DNA from: Saccharum officinarum
Lineage: Eukaryota; Streptophyta; Magnoliopsida; Poales; Poaceae
Reading direction: 5' to 3'
DNA length: 64,000 nt
Assembly: GCA_020631735.1 (NCBI GenBank)
Contig: CM036225.1
Location: forward strand, 62,839,183 to 62,903,182
Shown here: piece after piece, positions 1 through 12,172 of the stretch
How the letters are laid out: every line of letters begins with the position of its first letter
Numbering within the stretch: the first letter of the stretch is position 1
Notes under the pieces: model-generated
Told to the model about the DNA's origin: nothing
Databases searched by the model: none
Seen by the model: only the letters and a program-made list of their open reading frames with translations
Position numbers and translations under genes: made by a program

Positions 1-780
1 AGCCGCAAAAGGGCCATTGAGGCGAGTGCTTCACAGTCTCGAGCTCCAGCTGCCCCGAGGGCTCCTCCTCGCCCTCCTGCCACAAATGCTAAGTTCCGTC
101 CTCCACAAAAGAAGGTGCCAATGAAGACTGGGTTTCGTAAGGCATATACAGTGGCTCTGCCAAAGAGTAATGCGGGCCAAGGCAGCTCCAGTGTTCCTCC
201 TAGCAACATGCCTTGCTGGAACTGTAACAAGCCAGGCCATTGGTCCAGGAACTGTCCGTACCCTAAGAAAAATGTCAACCAAGGTAGTCGTCAGGGACAC
301 GCCCATTATAACAGCATTGAGGAAATTCCATCTGGTGAGGTGGTCACCGCTGGTAAGTTTCTAGTTGACCAACACCCCGCAGTGGTACTTTTTGATTCAG
401 GTGCTTCGCATTCCTTTATCAGTCCTAAGTTTGCATCTAAATTTGCACACAAGTTGCATACTGTTGAAGGTGTGGGTTATTGTATTAGCGCTGCAAGTGG
501 GAATATTTCCACAAACAAAGTAGTGGGGAACCTTAAGTTTGAGATAGAAGGGCGAAGTTATTCGCTTGCCCTATTGGTTTTACCTGGTTTAGACATAGAT
601 GTTATCTTGGGCATGAATTGGATGAGTCAGAATGGGGTACTCATTGACACATCCGCTCGGGTAGTTATGCTCAGAGATCCTACAGATCAAAAGGGTTTTC
701 TAGTACAACTTCCCAGAAAGGTTGAATTGTCGGGGAAATTCATGCTGTGCAAGCAAAGGCGTTGGCCGAAATTCCAGTAG
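1..780 (+). CDS. Gag C-terminus and protease of Tekay-type gypsy element (partial)
   Basis: The frame is open from the first base. It carries a CCHC zinc knuckle ([14 protein letters not shown], about bases 212-255), which binds the element RNA, followed by an aspartic protease whose catalytic motif reads [10 protein letters not shown] (about 388-417). The protease core continues through DVILGMNWM (about 598-624). The frame ends at 780, overlapping the pol frame that starts around 747. Normally this clade has one continuous gag-pol frame. Here the protein sequence continues in the other frame around 735-745, so one base appears to be missing, and the copy is probably non-functional unless this is a sequence error. 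Confidence 0.85.
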   Translation, partial: SRKRAIEASASQSRAPAAPRAPPRPPATNAKFRPPQKKVPMKTGFRKAYTVALPKSNAGQGSSSVPPSNMPCWNCNKPGHWSRNCPYPKKNVNQGSRQGHAHYNSIEEIPSGEVVTAGKFLVDQHPAVVLFDSGASHSFISPKFASKFAHKLHTVEGVGYCISAASGNISTNKVVGNLKFEIEGRSYSLALLVLPGLDIDVILGMNWMSQNGVLIDTSARVVMLRDPTDQKGFLVQLPRKVELSGKFMLCKQRRWPKFQ

Positions 781-3683
781 TAAATGAGTTTCCGGACGTT
801 TTTCCCGATGATTTGCCGGGACTCCCTCCGGATCGGGATGTGGAGTTTAAAATTGAGTTGTTGCCTGGCACGGCACCCATCTCTAGGAGACCCTATAGGA
901 TGCCTCCAAATGAACTCGCTGAACTTAAGGTGCAATTGAATGAACTTTTGAAGAAGGGGTTGATTCGTCCTAGTTCATCGCCGTGGGGATGTCCTGCTAT
1001 CTTTGTAAAGAAGAAGGATCAGTCGTTGCGGATGTGCGTAGATTATAGACCTCTCAATGCAGTCACTGTCAAAAATAAGTACCCTCTACCGCGAATCGAC
1101 ATCTTGTTCGATCAGTTGTCTAAAGCTAAAGTTTTCTCCAAGATCGATCTAAGATCGGGCTACCATCAAATTAAAATTCGCCCGGAAGATGTTCCAAAGA
1201 CAGCCTTTTCTACCAGATACGGTCTTTATGAGTATCTTGTTATGTCTTTCGGCTTGACAAATGCCCCCGCACACTTCATGTACTTGATGAATTCGGTGTT
1301 TATGCCTGAATTGGACAAGTTTGTGGTGGTATTTATTGATGACATCCTGGTATACTCTGTGAATGAGGAGGATCACGCTGAACATCTGCGTATAGTCCTC
1401 ACAAGACTGCGTGAACATCAACTATATGCAAAGTTCAGTAAGTGCGAATTCTGGCTTCGTGAAGTACCTTTCCTTGGGCATGTGTTGTCCGATGGAGGAA
1501 TTATGGTGGACCCCGCCAAGGTACAGGAAGTACTGAACTGGAAGGCTCCTATCTCGGTTCACGAGGTCCGAAGTTTTCTTGGTTTGGCTGGCTATTATCG
1601 TCGCTTCATCCCGGATTTCTCCAAAATAGCCAAGCCAATGACTCGGTTGCTGCAAAAAGACACCAGGTTTGTCTGGACTCCTGAGTGTGATGCGGCTTTT
1701 CACCAACTGCGAACCCTCCTAACCTCAGCTCCGGTTTTGGCACAACCGGATATCGAGAAACCATTTGATGTTTATTGTGATGCCTCAGGCATAGGTTTGG
1801 GAGGTGTGTTGATGCAGGAAGGCCGAGTAATTGCATATACTTCTCGACAACTTCGGAAGCATGAGGTGAATTATCCAACGCATGACTTAGAACTGGCTGC
1901 AGTTGTTCATGCTTTGAAAGTATGGCGGCATTATCTGCTGGGAAATGTCTGCAATATCTACACCGATCATAAAAGCCTCAAATACATCTTCACCCAACCC
2001 GAGCTAAATATGCGTCAAAGAAGATGGCTCGAGTTGATTAAAGATTATAACCTTCAAGTGCACTATCATCCAGGAAAGGCAAATGTAGTTGCGGATGCTT
2101 TAAGCCGTAAGTCTCATTGTCATTCCTTAGTTGAAACTGATTTTCATCGATCTCGCCTTCTACATCCAGCAGTCTTGTACAACATCACTGTCAGTTGTAC
2201 TCTCAAAAGCAGAATTATTGAGCTCCAAAAGACTGACACTGGTATATTCCACATCAAGCGTAAGATGAAAGAGCAAGAAACTACACAGTTCAGGATAGAT
2301 GAAGAGGGTGTACTATGGTTCAAGGATAGGTTAGTTGTGCCTAAGGACCGAGAGCTTCGAAATGATATTATGTCTGAAGCACACTCCTCTAAGTTGTCCA
2401 TCCATCCTGGCAGCAATAAGATGTATTATGATTTGAAGCCACTTTATTGGTGGACCAAGATGCGGAAAGAGATAGCTGCATATGTTGCTAGATGTGACAC
2501 CTGTTGCAGAGTTAAAGCTGTGCACATGAAAGCTGGGCTACTTCAGCCACTTTCCATTCCAGGCTGGAAATGGGAAGAGATAAGTATGGATTTCATTGTC
2601 GGACTTCCTCCTACTGTCAAAAATCATAACTCTATTTGGGTAATTGTTGATCGTTTGACCAAATCAGCTCACTTCATCCCAGTGAGAGTGGACTATCGTC
2701 CCACTGACTATGCTGAGTTGTACTTCAATCAGATAGTCCGGCTTCATGGGATACCTCGTACTATCATATCTGACCGTGGTCCCCAGTTCACTGCTCGCTT
2801 TTGGGAGCACTTGCATCACCTTCTGGGAACCAAGTTAGTGAGAAGCTCTGCTTATCACCCCCAGACATCGGGTCAGACAGAACGAGTTAACCAAATCTTG
2901 GAAGATCTGTTGCGAGCATGCGTCATTTCATCCAAGGGTTCTTGGGAAAAATGGTTACCTTTAGCCGAATTCTCGTACAATAACAGTTATCAAGAGAGTA
3001 TTAAGATGGCTCCATTCGAAGCTTTGTACGGTCGTAGGTGTAGAACCCCACTAAATTGGATAGAATCTGGTGAGAGAAGATTTTATGGTATTGCTTTTGT
3101 TGAGGAAGCTGAGGAACAAGTCCGTACCATCCAAAAACATATGGCTGCAGCCCAAGCTAGACAGAAAAGCTATGCTGATCGTCGTAGAAAACCACTCGAG
3201 TTTGAAGTTGGAGACTTCGTGTATTTGAAAGTTTCTCCAATGAAAAGTGTCCAACGTTTTGGTGTTAAGCGGAAACTTACGCCAAGATACGTGGGTCCTT
3301 TCCAAATCATAGGCAAGAGTGGAGCTGTTGCTTACAAAATTCAGTTACCTCCAGAAATGAGTGCCATATTCAACGTTTTCCATGTATCTCAGCTTAAAAA
3401 GTGTCTTCGAGTTCCTGAGGAACAAGTTCCTTTAGGTGATATCAGGCTGGAATCCGACCTAACCTATGAAGAAAAGCCAGTCCGAGTGATCGATACTCAG
3501 GAACGAGTAACTAGAAGTAAAGTGGTTAAGTGGTACAAAGTGATGTGGAGTAATCAGGGAAGTGAGAGTGATGCTACGTGGGAACGGGAGGATTATTTGC
3601 GGGATGGTTATAAGGAATTCTATGAAAAATGGTACGCTTTCCAAATCTCGGGACGAGATTTTTATAAGGGGGGAGGGCTGTAA
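747..3683 (+). CDS. Pol (RT, RNase H, integrase, chromodomain-like tail) of Tekay-type gypsy element
   Basis: One open frame of about 978 codons encodes the replication enzymes of the element. Visible in order are: reverse transcriptase with [11 protein letters not shown] and the catalytic FIDDILVYS (near 1333-1360); RNase H with [12 protein letters not shown], the TDHKSLKY block and VADALSRK; the HHCC zinc finger and catalytic core of integrase with [20 protein letters not shown] and a glutamate in SGQTERVNQ; then a GPFQII / FHVSQLKKC tail and a chromodomain-like end (WYKVMWS, ATWERED). The frame itself is intact, but it is out of register with the upstream gag-protease frame. The displayed N-terminus at 747 is not a true start. 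Confidence 0.92.
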   Translation: MQAKALAEIPVVNEFPDVFPDDLPGLPPDRDVEFKIELLPGTAPISRRPYRMPPNELAELKVQLNELLKKGLIRPSSSPWGCPAIFVKKKDQSLRMCVDYRPLNAVTVKNKYPLPRIDILFDQLSKAKVFSKIDLRSGYHQIKIRPEDVPKTAFSTRYGLYEYLVMSFGLTNAPAHFMYLMNSVFMPELDKFVVVFIDDILVYSVNEEDHAEHLRIVLTRLREHQLYAKFSKCEFWLREVPFLGHVLSDGGIMVDPAKVQEVLNWKAPISVHEVRSFLGLAGYYRRFIPDFSKIAKPMTRLLQKDTRFVWTPECDAAFHQLRTLLTSAPVLAQPDIEKPFDVYCDASGIGLGGVLMQEGRVIAYTSRQLRKHEVNYPTHDLELAAVVHALKVWRHYLLGNVCNIYTDHKSLKYIFTQPELNMRQRRWLELIKDYNLQVHYHPGKANVVADALSRKSHCHSLVETDFHRSRLLHPAVLYNITVSCTLKSRIIELQKTDTGIFHIKRKMKEQETTQFRIDEEGVLWFKDRLVVPKDRELRNDIMSEAHSSKLSIHPGSNKMYYDLKPLYWWTKMRKEIAAYVARCDTCCRVKAVHMKAGLLQPLSIPGWKWEEISMDFIVGLPPTVKNHNSIWVIVDRLTKSAHFIPVRVDYRPTDYAELYFNQIVRLHGIPRTIISDRGPQFTARFWEHLHHLLGTKLVRSSAYHPQTSGQTERVNQILEDLLRACVISSKGSWEKWLPLAEFSYNNSYQESIKMAPFEALYGRRCRTPLNWIESGERRFYGIAFVEEAEEQVRTIQKHMAAAQARQKSYADRRRKPLEFEVGDFVYLKVSPMKSVQRFGVKRKLTPRYVGPFQIIGKSGAVAYKIQLPPEMSAIFNVFHVSQLKKCLRVPEEQVPLGDIRLESDLTYEEKPVRVIDTQERVTRSKVVKWYKVMWSNQGSESDATWEREDYLRDGYKEFYEKWYAFQISGRDFYKGGGL

Positions 3684-4293
3684 CACCTCAAGTGTTTAGC
3701 TCCATAATTGCATTGCATTTGCATGGCATAAGCATAAGCATGCATCATTCATGTTTGTTATTTTATGTGATGCAACACATGTGATTATTTTAGGGTTAGT
3801 TCGATTTATTTCATGGAGTATTTGATAGTTGGTGTAACAAAAAGGTAAGGTAGCCAATCATGACCTACAACACCTTAGTTATACTTAGGGTAACATTTGG
3901 AACAAGTTCATGTTGACCAAATTTCAAATTTGCCCTCCAAGAGAAGTTGACCACCATTTGACCCTAGAAGGCTCTAGTTTGACCAGTTAAAAAGTCTAAT
4001 TTAGAGACTTGCATGGAAGAGCAACCTTAAGTAAAGTTGTAGAGAATTTCATGAGGAACAAAAGTTCTAATATGGCCATCTCATGAAAATGACCAGAGCA
4101 TGCTCAAAAATGGCCCACAAGTCAGCTTGAGTGGTGATCAACACTTAGAAAAATTCTAAGTCTGGAAATTGGACTTTTCAGTTTCACTGTACCTCACTTT
4201 AGCAACTTGTAACTCACAAACCAGGCCAAACCAGCCTTTGAGCCAATTGACAAAGTTGTTGTCCACACATAGCTCTACAACATTGTCAATATA
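3679..4293 (+). repeat. Start of 3' LTR of the Tekay-type element
   Basis: TGTAACACC follows directly on the purine-rich tract AAGGGGGGAGGGC at 3666-3678, the usual junction between polypurine tract and 3' LTR. The LTR continues at least 615 bases and is cut by the N run. No gene is visible in this stretch. Confidence 0.8.
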
Positions 4294-4393
4294 NNNNNNN
4301 NNNNNNNNNNNNNNNNNNNNNNNNNNNNNNNNNNNNNNNNNNNNNNNNNNNNNNNNNNNNNNNNNNNNNNNNNNNNNNNNNNNNNNNNNNNNN
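4294..4393. other. Assembly gap of exactly 100 N
   Basis: Exactly 100 N residues, the usual placeholder for a gap of unknown length. The two sides belong to different retrotransposons, so the missing sequence probably holds the rest of the left LTR and the 3' end of the Tat element. Confidence 0.99.
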
Positions 4394-4485
4394 AATTGCC
4401 CTGAAGCAGGTAAACCGATTAACTGTTTGGTTTATAATATCCTCAGACCACCAATAAAAGATTCCTAACTCTCTTTATTTCACAG

Positions 4486-5174
4486 GAACAAGATTCTTTG
4501 ATAGCTTGTTTTCTTTTGCTATCGACGTCTCCGATGATGACGGAGAAGAGGCGAGTTCTTCCCTGGCATTGGGAACAATATCGGCAGATACCTATGGCAA
4601 ACTAGAAGTTCTCCTGAATCTGCTGCAACAAGATACTGCTCAACTGGTGATCGATTCAGACCCTGCAAGGACCATCTTCAAAACAATCCGTGGCCAAGTC
4701 CCTGCCGATGTTGAAGAAATCATCTTCCCAGCAGTCCATCTGGAGAGCAGACAACTTCAATATCAAAAGGTTGTTCATCGTATTGCCGACAGAGCAGCTC
4801 AGGCTCAACTTAAGGAAGAAATGCTGCAGCTGAAGCAAACTGCCGATGAGAAGCACAAAAGCATCAGCAACTTGCAAGCCTCCGATGCTGATCTTAAACA
4901 GAAAATCTTAGACCTATCGGCAAAAGGGCAGTCTGCTAGCTGAACTGGAAAAGGTTGAAACAGCCTGACTCAAGCCAAGCAAGAAGAAGACCAGCTTCCT
5001 GACGCTATCAAGACCCTTCAGCAAGAACGAGACGTCCAAGCTCGCAAGGCCTTGGTTCTCAAGAAGAAACTCAAGCCTGTGGAAGAAAGTGCCGATGAAG
5101 ATGCCAAGGAATTAAAAGAAACCGATGAAATTCGCCTGCGTGCGATATCAGCTATCCACGCTTTGTTAAATTAG
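4486..5174 (+). pseudogene. Antisense ORF (aORF) of the Tat element, last exon, coiled-coil protein
   Basis: This frame runs antisense to gag-pol, between integrase and the expected 3' LTR. A splice acceptor (TTTATTTCACAG, ending 4485) precedes it, so an upstream exon probably lies in the gap. The product begins with TRFFDSLFSFAID, then an acidic stretch, and continues as a long Glu/Lys/Gln-rich probable coiled coil ending ISAIHALLN before a TAG at 5172-5174. Between 4931 and 4968 the frame is broken: one extra base is compensated by one missing base. This gives stops at 4941 and at about 4963, after which the original frame resumes. Function is unknown; aORFs of this position are documented in Tat elements but poorly understood. 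Confidence 0.6.
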
Positions 5175-5736
5175 CGCATCGGCAATGATTGATACTTTGT
5201 TTTGACTCTAGCCGATAGGATTGTTATCGGCAATTACTCTTTTATGCATCCATCCAGATACTAGGGTAATATTTCTTTAAATATTTTCTATTTAATGCTC
5301 TGGAAAATACAATTCCTTCAAGAGTTTCAAGAATATATGCATTACCAGGAACAGATTGATTTATCCGATATGGACCTTCCCAATTAGGTGACCATTTGCC
5401 AAACTTAGAACTTTTAGTCCCAAGGTAAAATCAACTTCCAAACCAATTCTCCATCGACAAATTCTTTACCTTCACCTTCTTGTCATACCATCTAGCTACT
5501 TTTTCTTATTCTCCTCGATGCTAACTAAAGCTTTTAACCGATGACCTGCTACATCTCCAACTCATCCTTCATAAGGATATCATAATCATCGGCTGTCAAT
5601 TGATCTTGAGAGCGTATTCGCCTAGAACCAATTTTAATCTCCCAAGGTAAGACTGCATCGTGTCCATACACCAACTGATAAGGTGTTACCTTGGTTGCAC
5701 CATGACACGCCATCCGATATGACCACAAAGCTTCAT

Positions 5737-8460
5737 TTAATACTGTATGCCACTTCTTAGGATACTCTTTAATCTTGCGCTTAATGAGCTTGATAATTCT
5801 TTATTAGATGCTTCAGCCTGACCATTAGCCTGGGCATAATACGGTGAAGAATTCAAAACTTTAATCCCCATTCCTATAGCAAACTCATCAAATTCACCCG
5901 ATGTAAACATAGTGCCCTGATCGGTAGTGATGGTTTGAGGGATGCCAAATCGGTAAACAATATGCTCCTTCACAAAATCAATCATATTAGCCGATGTCAC
6001 CTTTTTTAAAGGAATTGCTTCAACCCACTTTGTGAAATAATCGGTAGCAACCAGAATAAACTTATGCCTTTACTCGATGGTGGATAAATCTGACCGATGA
6101 GATCAATAGCCCAACCCGGAACGGCCAAGGCTTAATTATAGGGTTCATAGCCGATGCGGGTGCCCTTTGAATATTACCAAATTTCTGACATTCCTGACAT
6201 CCTTTAAAATATTTAAAACAATCTTCAAGAATAGTCGGCCAATAATATCCATTTCTTCTGATCATCCATTTCATCTTGAAGGCTGACTGATGAGCCCCAC
6301 ATACTCCTTCATGAATTTCACCCATCAGGCCTTTTGATTCCTCTATGCTAACACACCTGAGTAAAACTCCATCTATGGTACGGTAATACAATTCATCATT
6401 GAGGAGTACATACTTGGTAGCTTGGAACCTTATACGTCTTTCAACCTTTTTAGATGGATTCTTTAAATAATCAATAATTTCCTTCCTCCAGTCATCGGTA
6501 TCAGCTGCTGATATTAATACTTCTTGAACAGGTTGATATCCTGAAGCATGCTGAGCCAATCGGTTAGCCTCTTCATTATGCATCCGAGAAATATGTTCCA
6601 GATGAAAACTCCTGAACCCTTTTAATAATCTCAAACACTTTTCATGATATGAAATTAGAATTTCACTTCGGCATTCATAAATCCCAGTCAACTGATTTAT
6701 AACTAACATAGAATCACCAAAGATCTCAACAGCATCAGCATGTACTTCCTTGAGCAATTCTAACCCTTTTATCAGGGCTTGGTACTCAGCTTGATTGTTT
6801 GTCGATGTAGCAACAATCGGCAATGAGAACTCATACTTCTTCCCCTGAGGGGAAATTAATACGATACCAATGCCTGCCCCTTCACCACAAGTAGACCCAT
6901 CAAAGAAAAGTGTCCACGGAGCAATTTCCAGAGAATCCACCGTGTTGCAATGTTGAGTAACGAAATCGGCCATAACCTGTCCTTTAACTGCCTTAGCCGA
7001 TTCATAACGTAGGTCAAATTCTGATAATGCTAAAATCCATTTACCAATCCTACCATTCAGTATCGGCATTGACAGCATATACTTGACCACGTCATCTTTG
7101 CATATGACAGTACATTCAGCCGATAGTAAATAATGTCTCAGCTTAATACAAGAAAAGTATAAACATAGACATAATTTCTCAATGGCCGAATACCTGGTTT
7201 CAGCATCTATTAACCGTCTGCTCAAATAATAGATAACACGCTCCTTTCCTTCAAATTCTTGAATAAGAGCTGAACCGATAACAATATCTTCAGTTGATAA
7301 ATACAATCTGAAAGGTTTTCCATGTTGGGGTGGAACTAACACTGGAGGATTTGTTAAATAACTCTTAATTTCATCTAAGGCTAATTGTTGTTCATCCCCC
7401 CATTTAAATTCCTGATCGGCTTTCAATTTCAATAATGGACTAAAAGCCTTGATCTTACCCGACAAATTAGATATGAATCTTCTGATGAAATTAATCTTAC
7501 CGATCAAGGATTGTAATTCAGTTTTATCGGCAGGAGCAACAATCTTGTTGATTGGCTCAATAGATTTTCTACTAATTTCAATACCCCGCTGATGCACTAT
7601 AAAACCCAAGAATTGTCCTGCCGATACACCAAATGTACATTTATTAGGATTCATCTTTAATCCATGTTTTCTTGTGCACTCCAATATCTTCTGTAGATCG
7701 GTTAGATGCTTTGTGATGTCTCTAGACTTAATCAATATGTCATCAATGTAGATTTCCACCAACGTGCCGATATATTCATGGAAAATAAAGTTCATAGCTC
7801 TTTGATAAGTAGCACCGGCATTTTTCAAACCAAATGTCAAAACTATCCACTCAAATAATCCCACATGTCCTGGACATCTAAAAGCAGTCTTAGAAATATC
7901 TTCTTCAGCCATGAATATTTGATTATAACCTGCATTACCATCCATGAAACTGATAATCTAATGCCCTGCTGCAGCATCAATCAACAAATCAGCAATTGGC
8001 ATTGGGTAACCATCCATCGGTGTAGCCTTATTGAGATTCCTGAAATCAATACAAACACGAAGTTTCCCATTTTTCTTGTATACAGGAACCACATTAGAAA
8101 TCCACTCTGCATATCGACACTGCCGAATAAACTTTGCCTCAATTAATTTAGTTATTTTGCCTTAATATCAGGAAGTATATTAGGATTGCAGCGGCGTGCT
8201 GGCTGCTGATGTGGCCGAAATCCAGATTTAATAGGCAACCGATGTTCAACTATAGATCGGTCTAACCCAGGCATTTTAGTATAATCCCAAGCAAAACAAT
8301 CTTTATATTCCTTTAACAAATCAACTAGTTGTTGTTTACACTTGGAATTTAACTTAGCGCTAATAAAAGTGGGCCTTGGCCCATCGCCTTCACCAATATC
8401 TACTTATATTAAATCATCTGCCGATGTAAATCCTTGACCTAATTTTCCATCATCGGCAAA
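5737..8460 (-). pseudogene. Broken pol of Tat element: RT, RNase H, archaeal-type RNase H, integrase
   Basis: Reading leftwards, the RT begins near 8400. It carries the SFMDGNAGYNQIFM block and the active site YIDDILIKS. An ordinary RNase H follows, then the second RNase H (FFDGSTCGEGAGIGIV, FGDSMLVINQL, EEANRLAQHASG), an integrase zinc finger (HEGVCGAHQ ... CQECQKFG) and the integrase core (TTDQGTMFTSGEF, ANGQAEASNKEL). Damage: an in-frame TAG just upstream of the SFMDG block (about 7958-7960), a frameshift between the zinc finger and the core (about 6060-6120), and decay after 5737. The longest open piece is 6062-7945. The second RNase H places it in the Tat lineage. Confidence 0.88.
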
Positions 8461-8468
8461 TCTATCCA

Positions 8469-9401
8469 TTAAAACTCTTCTTCAGAACCGACTGCTTGGA
8501 TCGGTAGAATTTCGTAATCGGCAACCTTGAGGAACTCTTTTTCCCAAGCTTCTCCTGATATGCACCTAGTCCGCTCATAAGTGTCTGATTCTGCCGATGC
8601 GATGATATAAGAAGAATCACCAGGAACAACTTCAATTTTGTCTCCAACCCATTGTATAAGACACTGATGCATTGTAGAAGGAACACAACAATTAGCATGA
8701 ATCCAATCCCTTCCTAAAAGCAGATTATATGTACCCTTGCCATTAATAACAAAGAAAGTTGTCGGTAAGGTTTTACTGCCGATGTTCAATTCAACACACA
8801 CTGCCCCTTTAGCTGGTGATACATTGCCTTCAAAGTCCTTTAGCATCATATCAGTCTTAGTTAAGTCTTGATCTCCCTTACCAAGCTTCCAATACATCAC
8901 ATAAGGCATAATATTAATTGCAGCTCCTCCATCAATAAGTATCTTAGATATAGACTGCCCATCAACTCTGCCTTTTACAAACAAAGCCTTGAGGTGTTGT
9001 CTCTCATCATCGGCAGGCTTCTCAAAAATAGCCATCATTGGATCTAGTGTTAATTGAGCTATTTGGTCAGAGAAACAAACTTCTTCTTCGCTATCAGATA
9101 GAGCCAAAAATTCCATCGGCAACATAAACACCATATTAACATCTGCCGATGGGCCTTTATTTTTGTGCTTTATCTGCCACTGCTGATTACCAGATTTCTT
9201 ATTGGAGGGACTTCCTTCTTGGTAAAAGTCTTTTTGACGTTCTCGCTGTAATTTTCTCTTCTGTGTCTTTGTCAAACCCTCTGGACACCATTGAGGAAGT
9301 TTAGTTTTCCACACTGGCTGATAGGTCCTGGTTGTCTCCACACGATGTATATTAGGATCCCTGTAAAATATTTCTTTATTAGGAACTCTTGCATTTGCCA
9401 T
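8469..9401 (-). CDS. Protease-region ORF of Tat element
   Basis: An open frame of 310 codons. A basic, Lys/Gln-rich N-terminal half is followed by an aspartic protease-like domain with ILIDGGAAINIMP in place of the canonical D-S/T-G. The DGGA form is usual for Tat/Athila proteases. NLLLGRDWIHANC follows, matching the second conserved protease segment. It lies between gag and RT of the minus-strand element. The N-terminus is probably an internal part of the original gag-pro frame, because the stretch 9402-9727 is out of frame but retains similar repeat-rich text. Confidence 0.75.
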   Translation of the reverse strand: MANARVPNKEIFYRDPNIHRVETTRTYQPVWKTKLPQWCPEGLTKTQKRKLQRERQKDFYQEGSPSNKKSGNQQWQIKHKNKGPSADVNMVFMLPMEFLALSDSEEEVCFSDQIAQLTLDPMMAIFEKPADDERQHLKALFVKGRVDGQSISKILIDGGAAINIMPYVMYWKLGKGDQDLTKTDMMLKDFEGNVSPAKGAVCVELNIGSKTLPTTFFVINGKGTYNLLLGRDWIHANCCVPSTMHQCLIQWVGDKIEVVPGDSSYIIASAESDTYERTRCISGEAWEKEFLKVADYEILPIQAVGSEEEF

Positions 9402-9727
9402 CTCTTCAAGTTCCTCTTGGTTTCTCAGAAAATATGCAACGTGTTTACCAAGCCTTTCATGTACACTGAGCCTGCCCCCAGCCGATCATATACTGATGCT
9501 CTCCTTCTGATCGGCTCATTAATGGACAAATCTTGATTACCAGATTGAAATTTTCTTATAGGACGATTAACTCCATAATAACCATTGCACTCTGGGCAAT
9601 TTTCAATAGTAGGTAACTTAATATCTTCCTCCCAACAATAAATAAAAAACGGACAATTCCAATGATCCTTATGCCGATTCCACTCTTCTTGACGTCTTTC
9701 CTCTTGCTGTTGTCGATATCGATCCCT

Positions 9728-12136
9728 TCACTGACGCCAGCCTTCCTGTTGTCTTTGTTGAGTAATCATGATGCCAGATCGAGGAGGCTTTCCAGAACTG
9801 CCACCATCTATCAATAGCCCCTTGCCTTTTGCATCATCGGTAGTTATCCGATGTTGGGGATCTACTGATGCATTCTTTTTAGCAGCTTTCGATGTCAACA
9901 CCTTAATTTTACCTTCAGTATTCAACATATTTGCTGGAAAAGGATGTTGATCAATTTTCATCGGCTTTTGAATTTTGGAATTGCCAAATTTTATTCTCCC
10001 AGACTCAATAGCTAACTGTAATTGTTGTCTAAATACTTTGCACTCATTTGTACTGTGTGAAGTTGCATTATGCCATTTGCAATACAGCATATGCTTCAAC
10101 TCTTCTGCCGATGGGATCACATGATTAGGTGACAACTTAATATGGCCCTCCTGAAGCAAAAGATCAAATATCTTATCGGCTTTGGTGACGTCGAAAGTAA
10201 ACTTCTCTGGCTCTTTGTGACCAAAAGGACAAGATATCGGCTTTTTATTCTTAACCCACTCAGCCAAACCGATAACTGGTTCTTCATCCGAATCAGAATC
10301 TTCTACTTCTTCGATAAATGAAACTTTCTTATTCCAATTCCTTTTAGGTTCAAAAACCCTAGTATCTTGATCAGAAATTCTTTGCACTAGATGACTTAGG
10401 CTTTCGAACTCCTGAGAAGCATATCTGTCCTTAAGGTGTGGCAACAATCCCTGAAAGGCCAAATCGGCAAGCTGTCGATCATCCAACACCAAGCTATAAC
10501 ATTTGTTCTTTACATCTCGTAGCCTTTGCACAAAGCCTTCTACCGATTCATCATTGCGCTGTTTCATCTTTACCAAATCGGTAAGCTTCTTTTCATGAAC
10601 TCTAGCAAAGAAATACTTATGAAATTGCTTTTCCAGATCAGCCCAAGTAATAATAGAATTTGGCGGTAGTGAGATAAACCATGTAAATGATGATCCAGAT
10701 AGATATGATGAAAACAAATGAACTCTCAATTCATCTCTACAAGCTGCCTCTCCACATTGAATAATAAAACGATTAACATGCTTCATGGTTGATGTATCGT
10801 CCTGCCCATAAAACTTAGTGAAATCTGGCACCTTGTAACGATTTGGGAGAGGAATTAAATCATATGCCGGAGGATACGGAGTCCGATAAGAATAGGTATT
10901 AACTTTGGGCTTGATCCCAAACTGATCCTTCATAATTTCTGCTATTTTATCAGCCCAAAAAGCATCAACATCTTGTTGACGATATGGTTGAATCTCCACT
11001 GGAGGTACTTGCTGATACCCTTCCGCATACCTTTGTGGCTCACGATCTCCAGCAATTGGCATATTTGTTACTATCTGTGGTCCATTAACTTGCCGAAAAG
11101 GGTTCATCGGTTGAGCTGCCGATGTTTGATTCTGAAAAACAGCATGCATGTGACCTTGATGAACACCTGTGGTTTGCTGATTTGGTTGAACTGAATGTTG
11201 AGTGGGAAACTGCCCTGGCCAATTATTAGCGTTCATCGGTATAAAATTTGCCGATGGTTGGTAACTTGTTGGCATTGCCGGATAATTACAATTAACTTGA
11301 GGTAAAACCTGGACTCCAGGTTGACTTACGATTGGAGCCTTCTGTTGCATCGGTAACAAATTTGCCGATGGACTTGAACTAGATGTTTGTTCCAAAGACA
11401 CCTGGAAACCTCCTAGAGTTGGTTGTACAGTAGTTGCTGTAGTATATTGGGGTACTTGAGCTATCGGTGAACCGGCCGATAGCATAGGAGCTTTTCCCGT
11501 TGCATCAAACACTTGAGGTGATCCATGGTTAAAAACAGATGGCTCTGGAGGCATACCATATCTCCACCAATTAGCAGGAGTCTAATTATTCTGTGGTACA
11601 GGACCTGATAAAGCCGATGCTGATAGATCTGTATTAAGCTGAACTCGTCATGATAATGCTGAATCCGGACGCATCGGTGTAGACTGTATGTTAGATAAAC
11701 CTGCTGATACTGGAAGAGAAGAAATCTCTATACCCGTAACGGCCGGGGGAGCCGATGGAGCAATAGCAGATGCTGATTCTGGTTGATGATAAGCAGGTCC
11801 AACGTAACGAGGTGACGCTTGCCCTTCTTTGAAAGTTCGAATCACAACATTATGAACAGTATTAGACAGCACATTAGAATGATTAATTAAAGCATGATTC
11901 ACTGCAGAATTAACCATCTCTTGAAGTTTACCTGGATTAGAATCAAAGGTAACTTGTCGAGGCAACGACAAGTCTTGCTTCTGGATGACTTGTCCACTTT
12001 TGTTCAAACTGAATGACTTCAAGCAGAGCTGTCTGTATTCTTCTATAGCTCTCTCCATAGCCTGCTTCTGATCATCCTTAAGATCTTCTTCTGTTACCGC
12101 GATGATGTTCCCCGCATCGATCTCAGGATTAAGCAT
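9728..12136 (-). pseudogene. Gag of Tat element, split by stop codons
   Basis: Two open pieces, about 12136-11648 and 11554-9728, are separated by in-frame stops near 11646 and 11582. The first encodes an N-terminal region rich in Gln, Ala and Ser. The second carries a low-complexity Pro/Gln/Asn/Ser segment, then a retrotransposon gag core (RYKVPDFTKFYGQDDTSTM, SSFTWFISLPP, SVEGFVQRLRDVKNKC), and ends in a zinc-finger-like CKWHNATSHSTNECKVF. Gag packages the element RNA. It sits directly downstream of the LTR and primer-binding site. Confidence 0.82.
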
Positions 12137-12148
12137 CTTGACTAGATC

Positions 12149-12168
12149 TGTCCCACCAGGCGTGCCAA
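12149..12168 (-). other. Primer-binding site of the Tat element
   Basis: Minus-strand TTTGGCACGCCTGGTGGGAC lies a few bases inside the LTR end, the usual place for tRNA priming. The tRNA species was not determined. Confidence 0.55.
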
Positions 12169-12172
12169 AAGA

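Larger units (their letters stand above)
1..4293 (+). mobile_element. Ty3/gypsy chromovirus (Tekay/Del type), 5' truncated by window, cut by gap
   Basis: This is an LTR retrotransposon copy entering from the left edge. It reads in the order gag zinc knuckle, protease, reverse transcriptase, RNase H, integrase, chromodomain-like tail, polypurine tract (3666-3678) and 3' LTR beginning TGTAACACC at 3679. The integrase-after-RT order defines Ty3/gypsy. The C-terminal tail and the TGTAACACC LTR start fit the Tekay clade of chromoviruses. The 5' LTR and most of gag lie outside the window, and the 3' LTR runs into the 100-N gap, so age and TSD cannot be judged. Confidence 0.9.
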
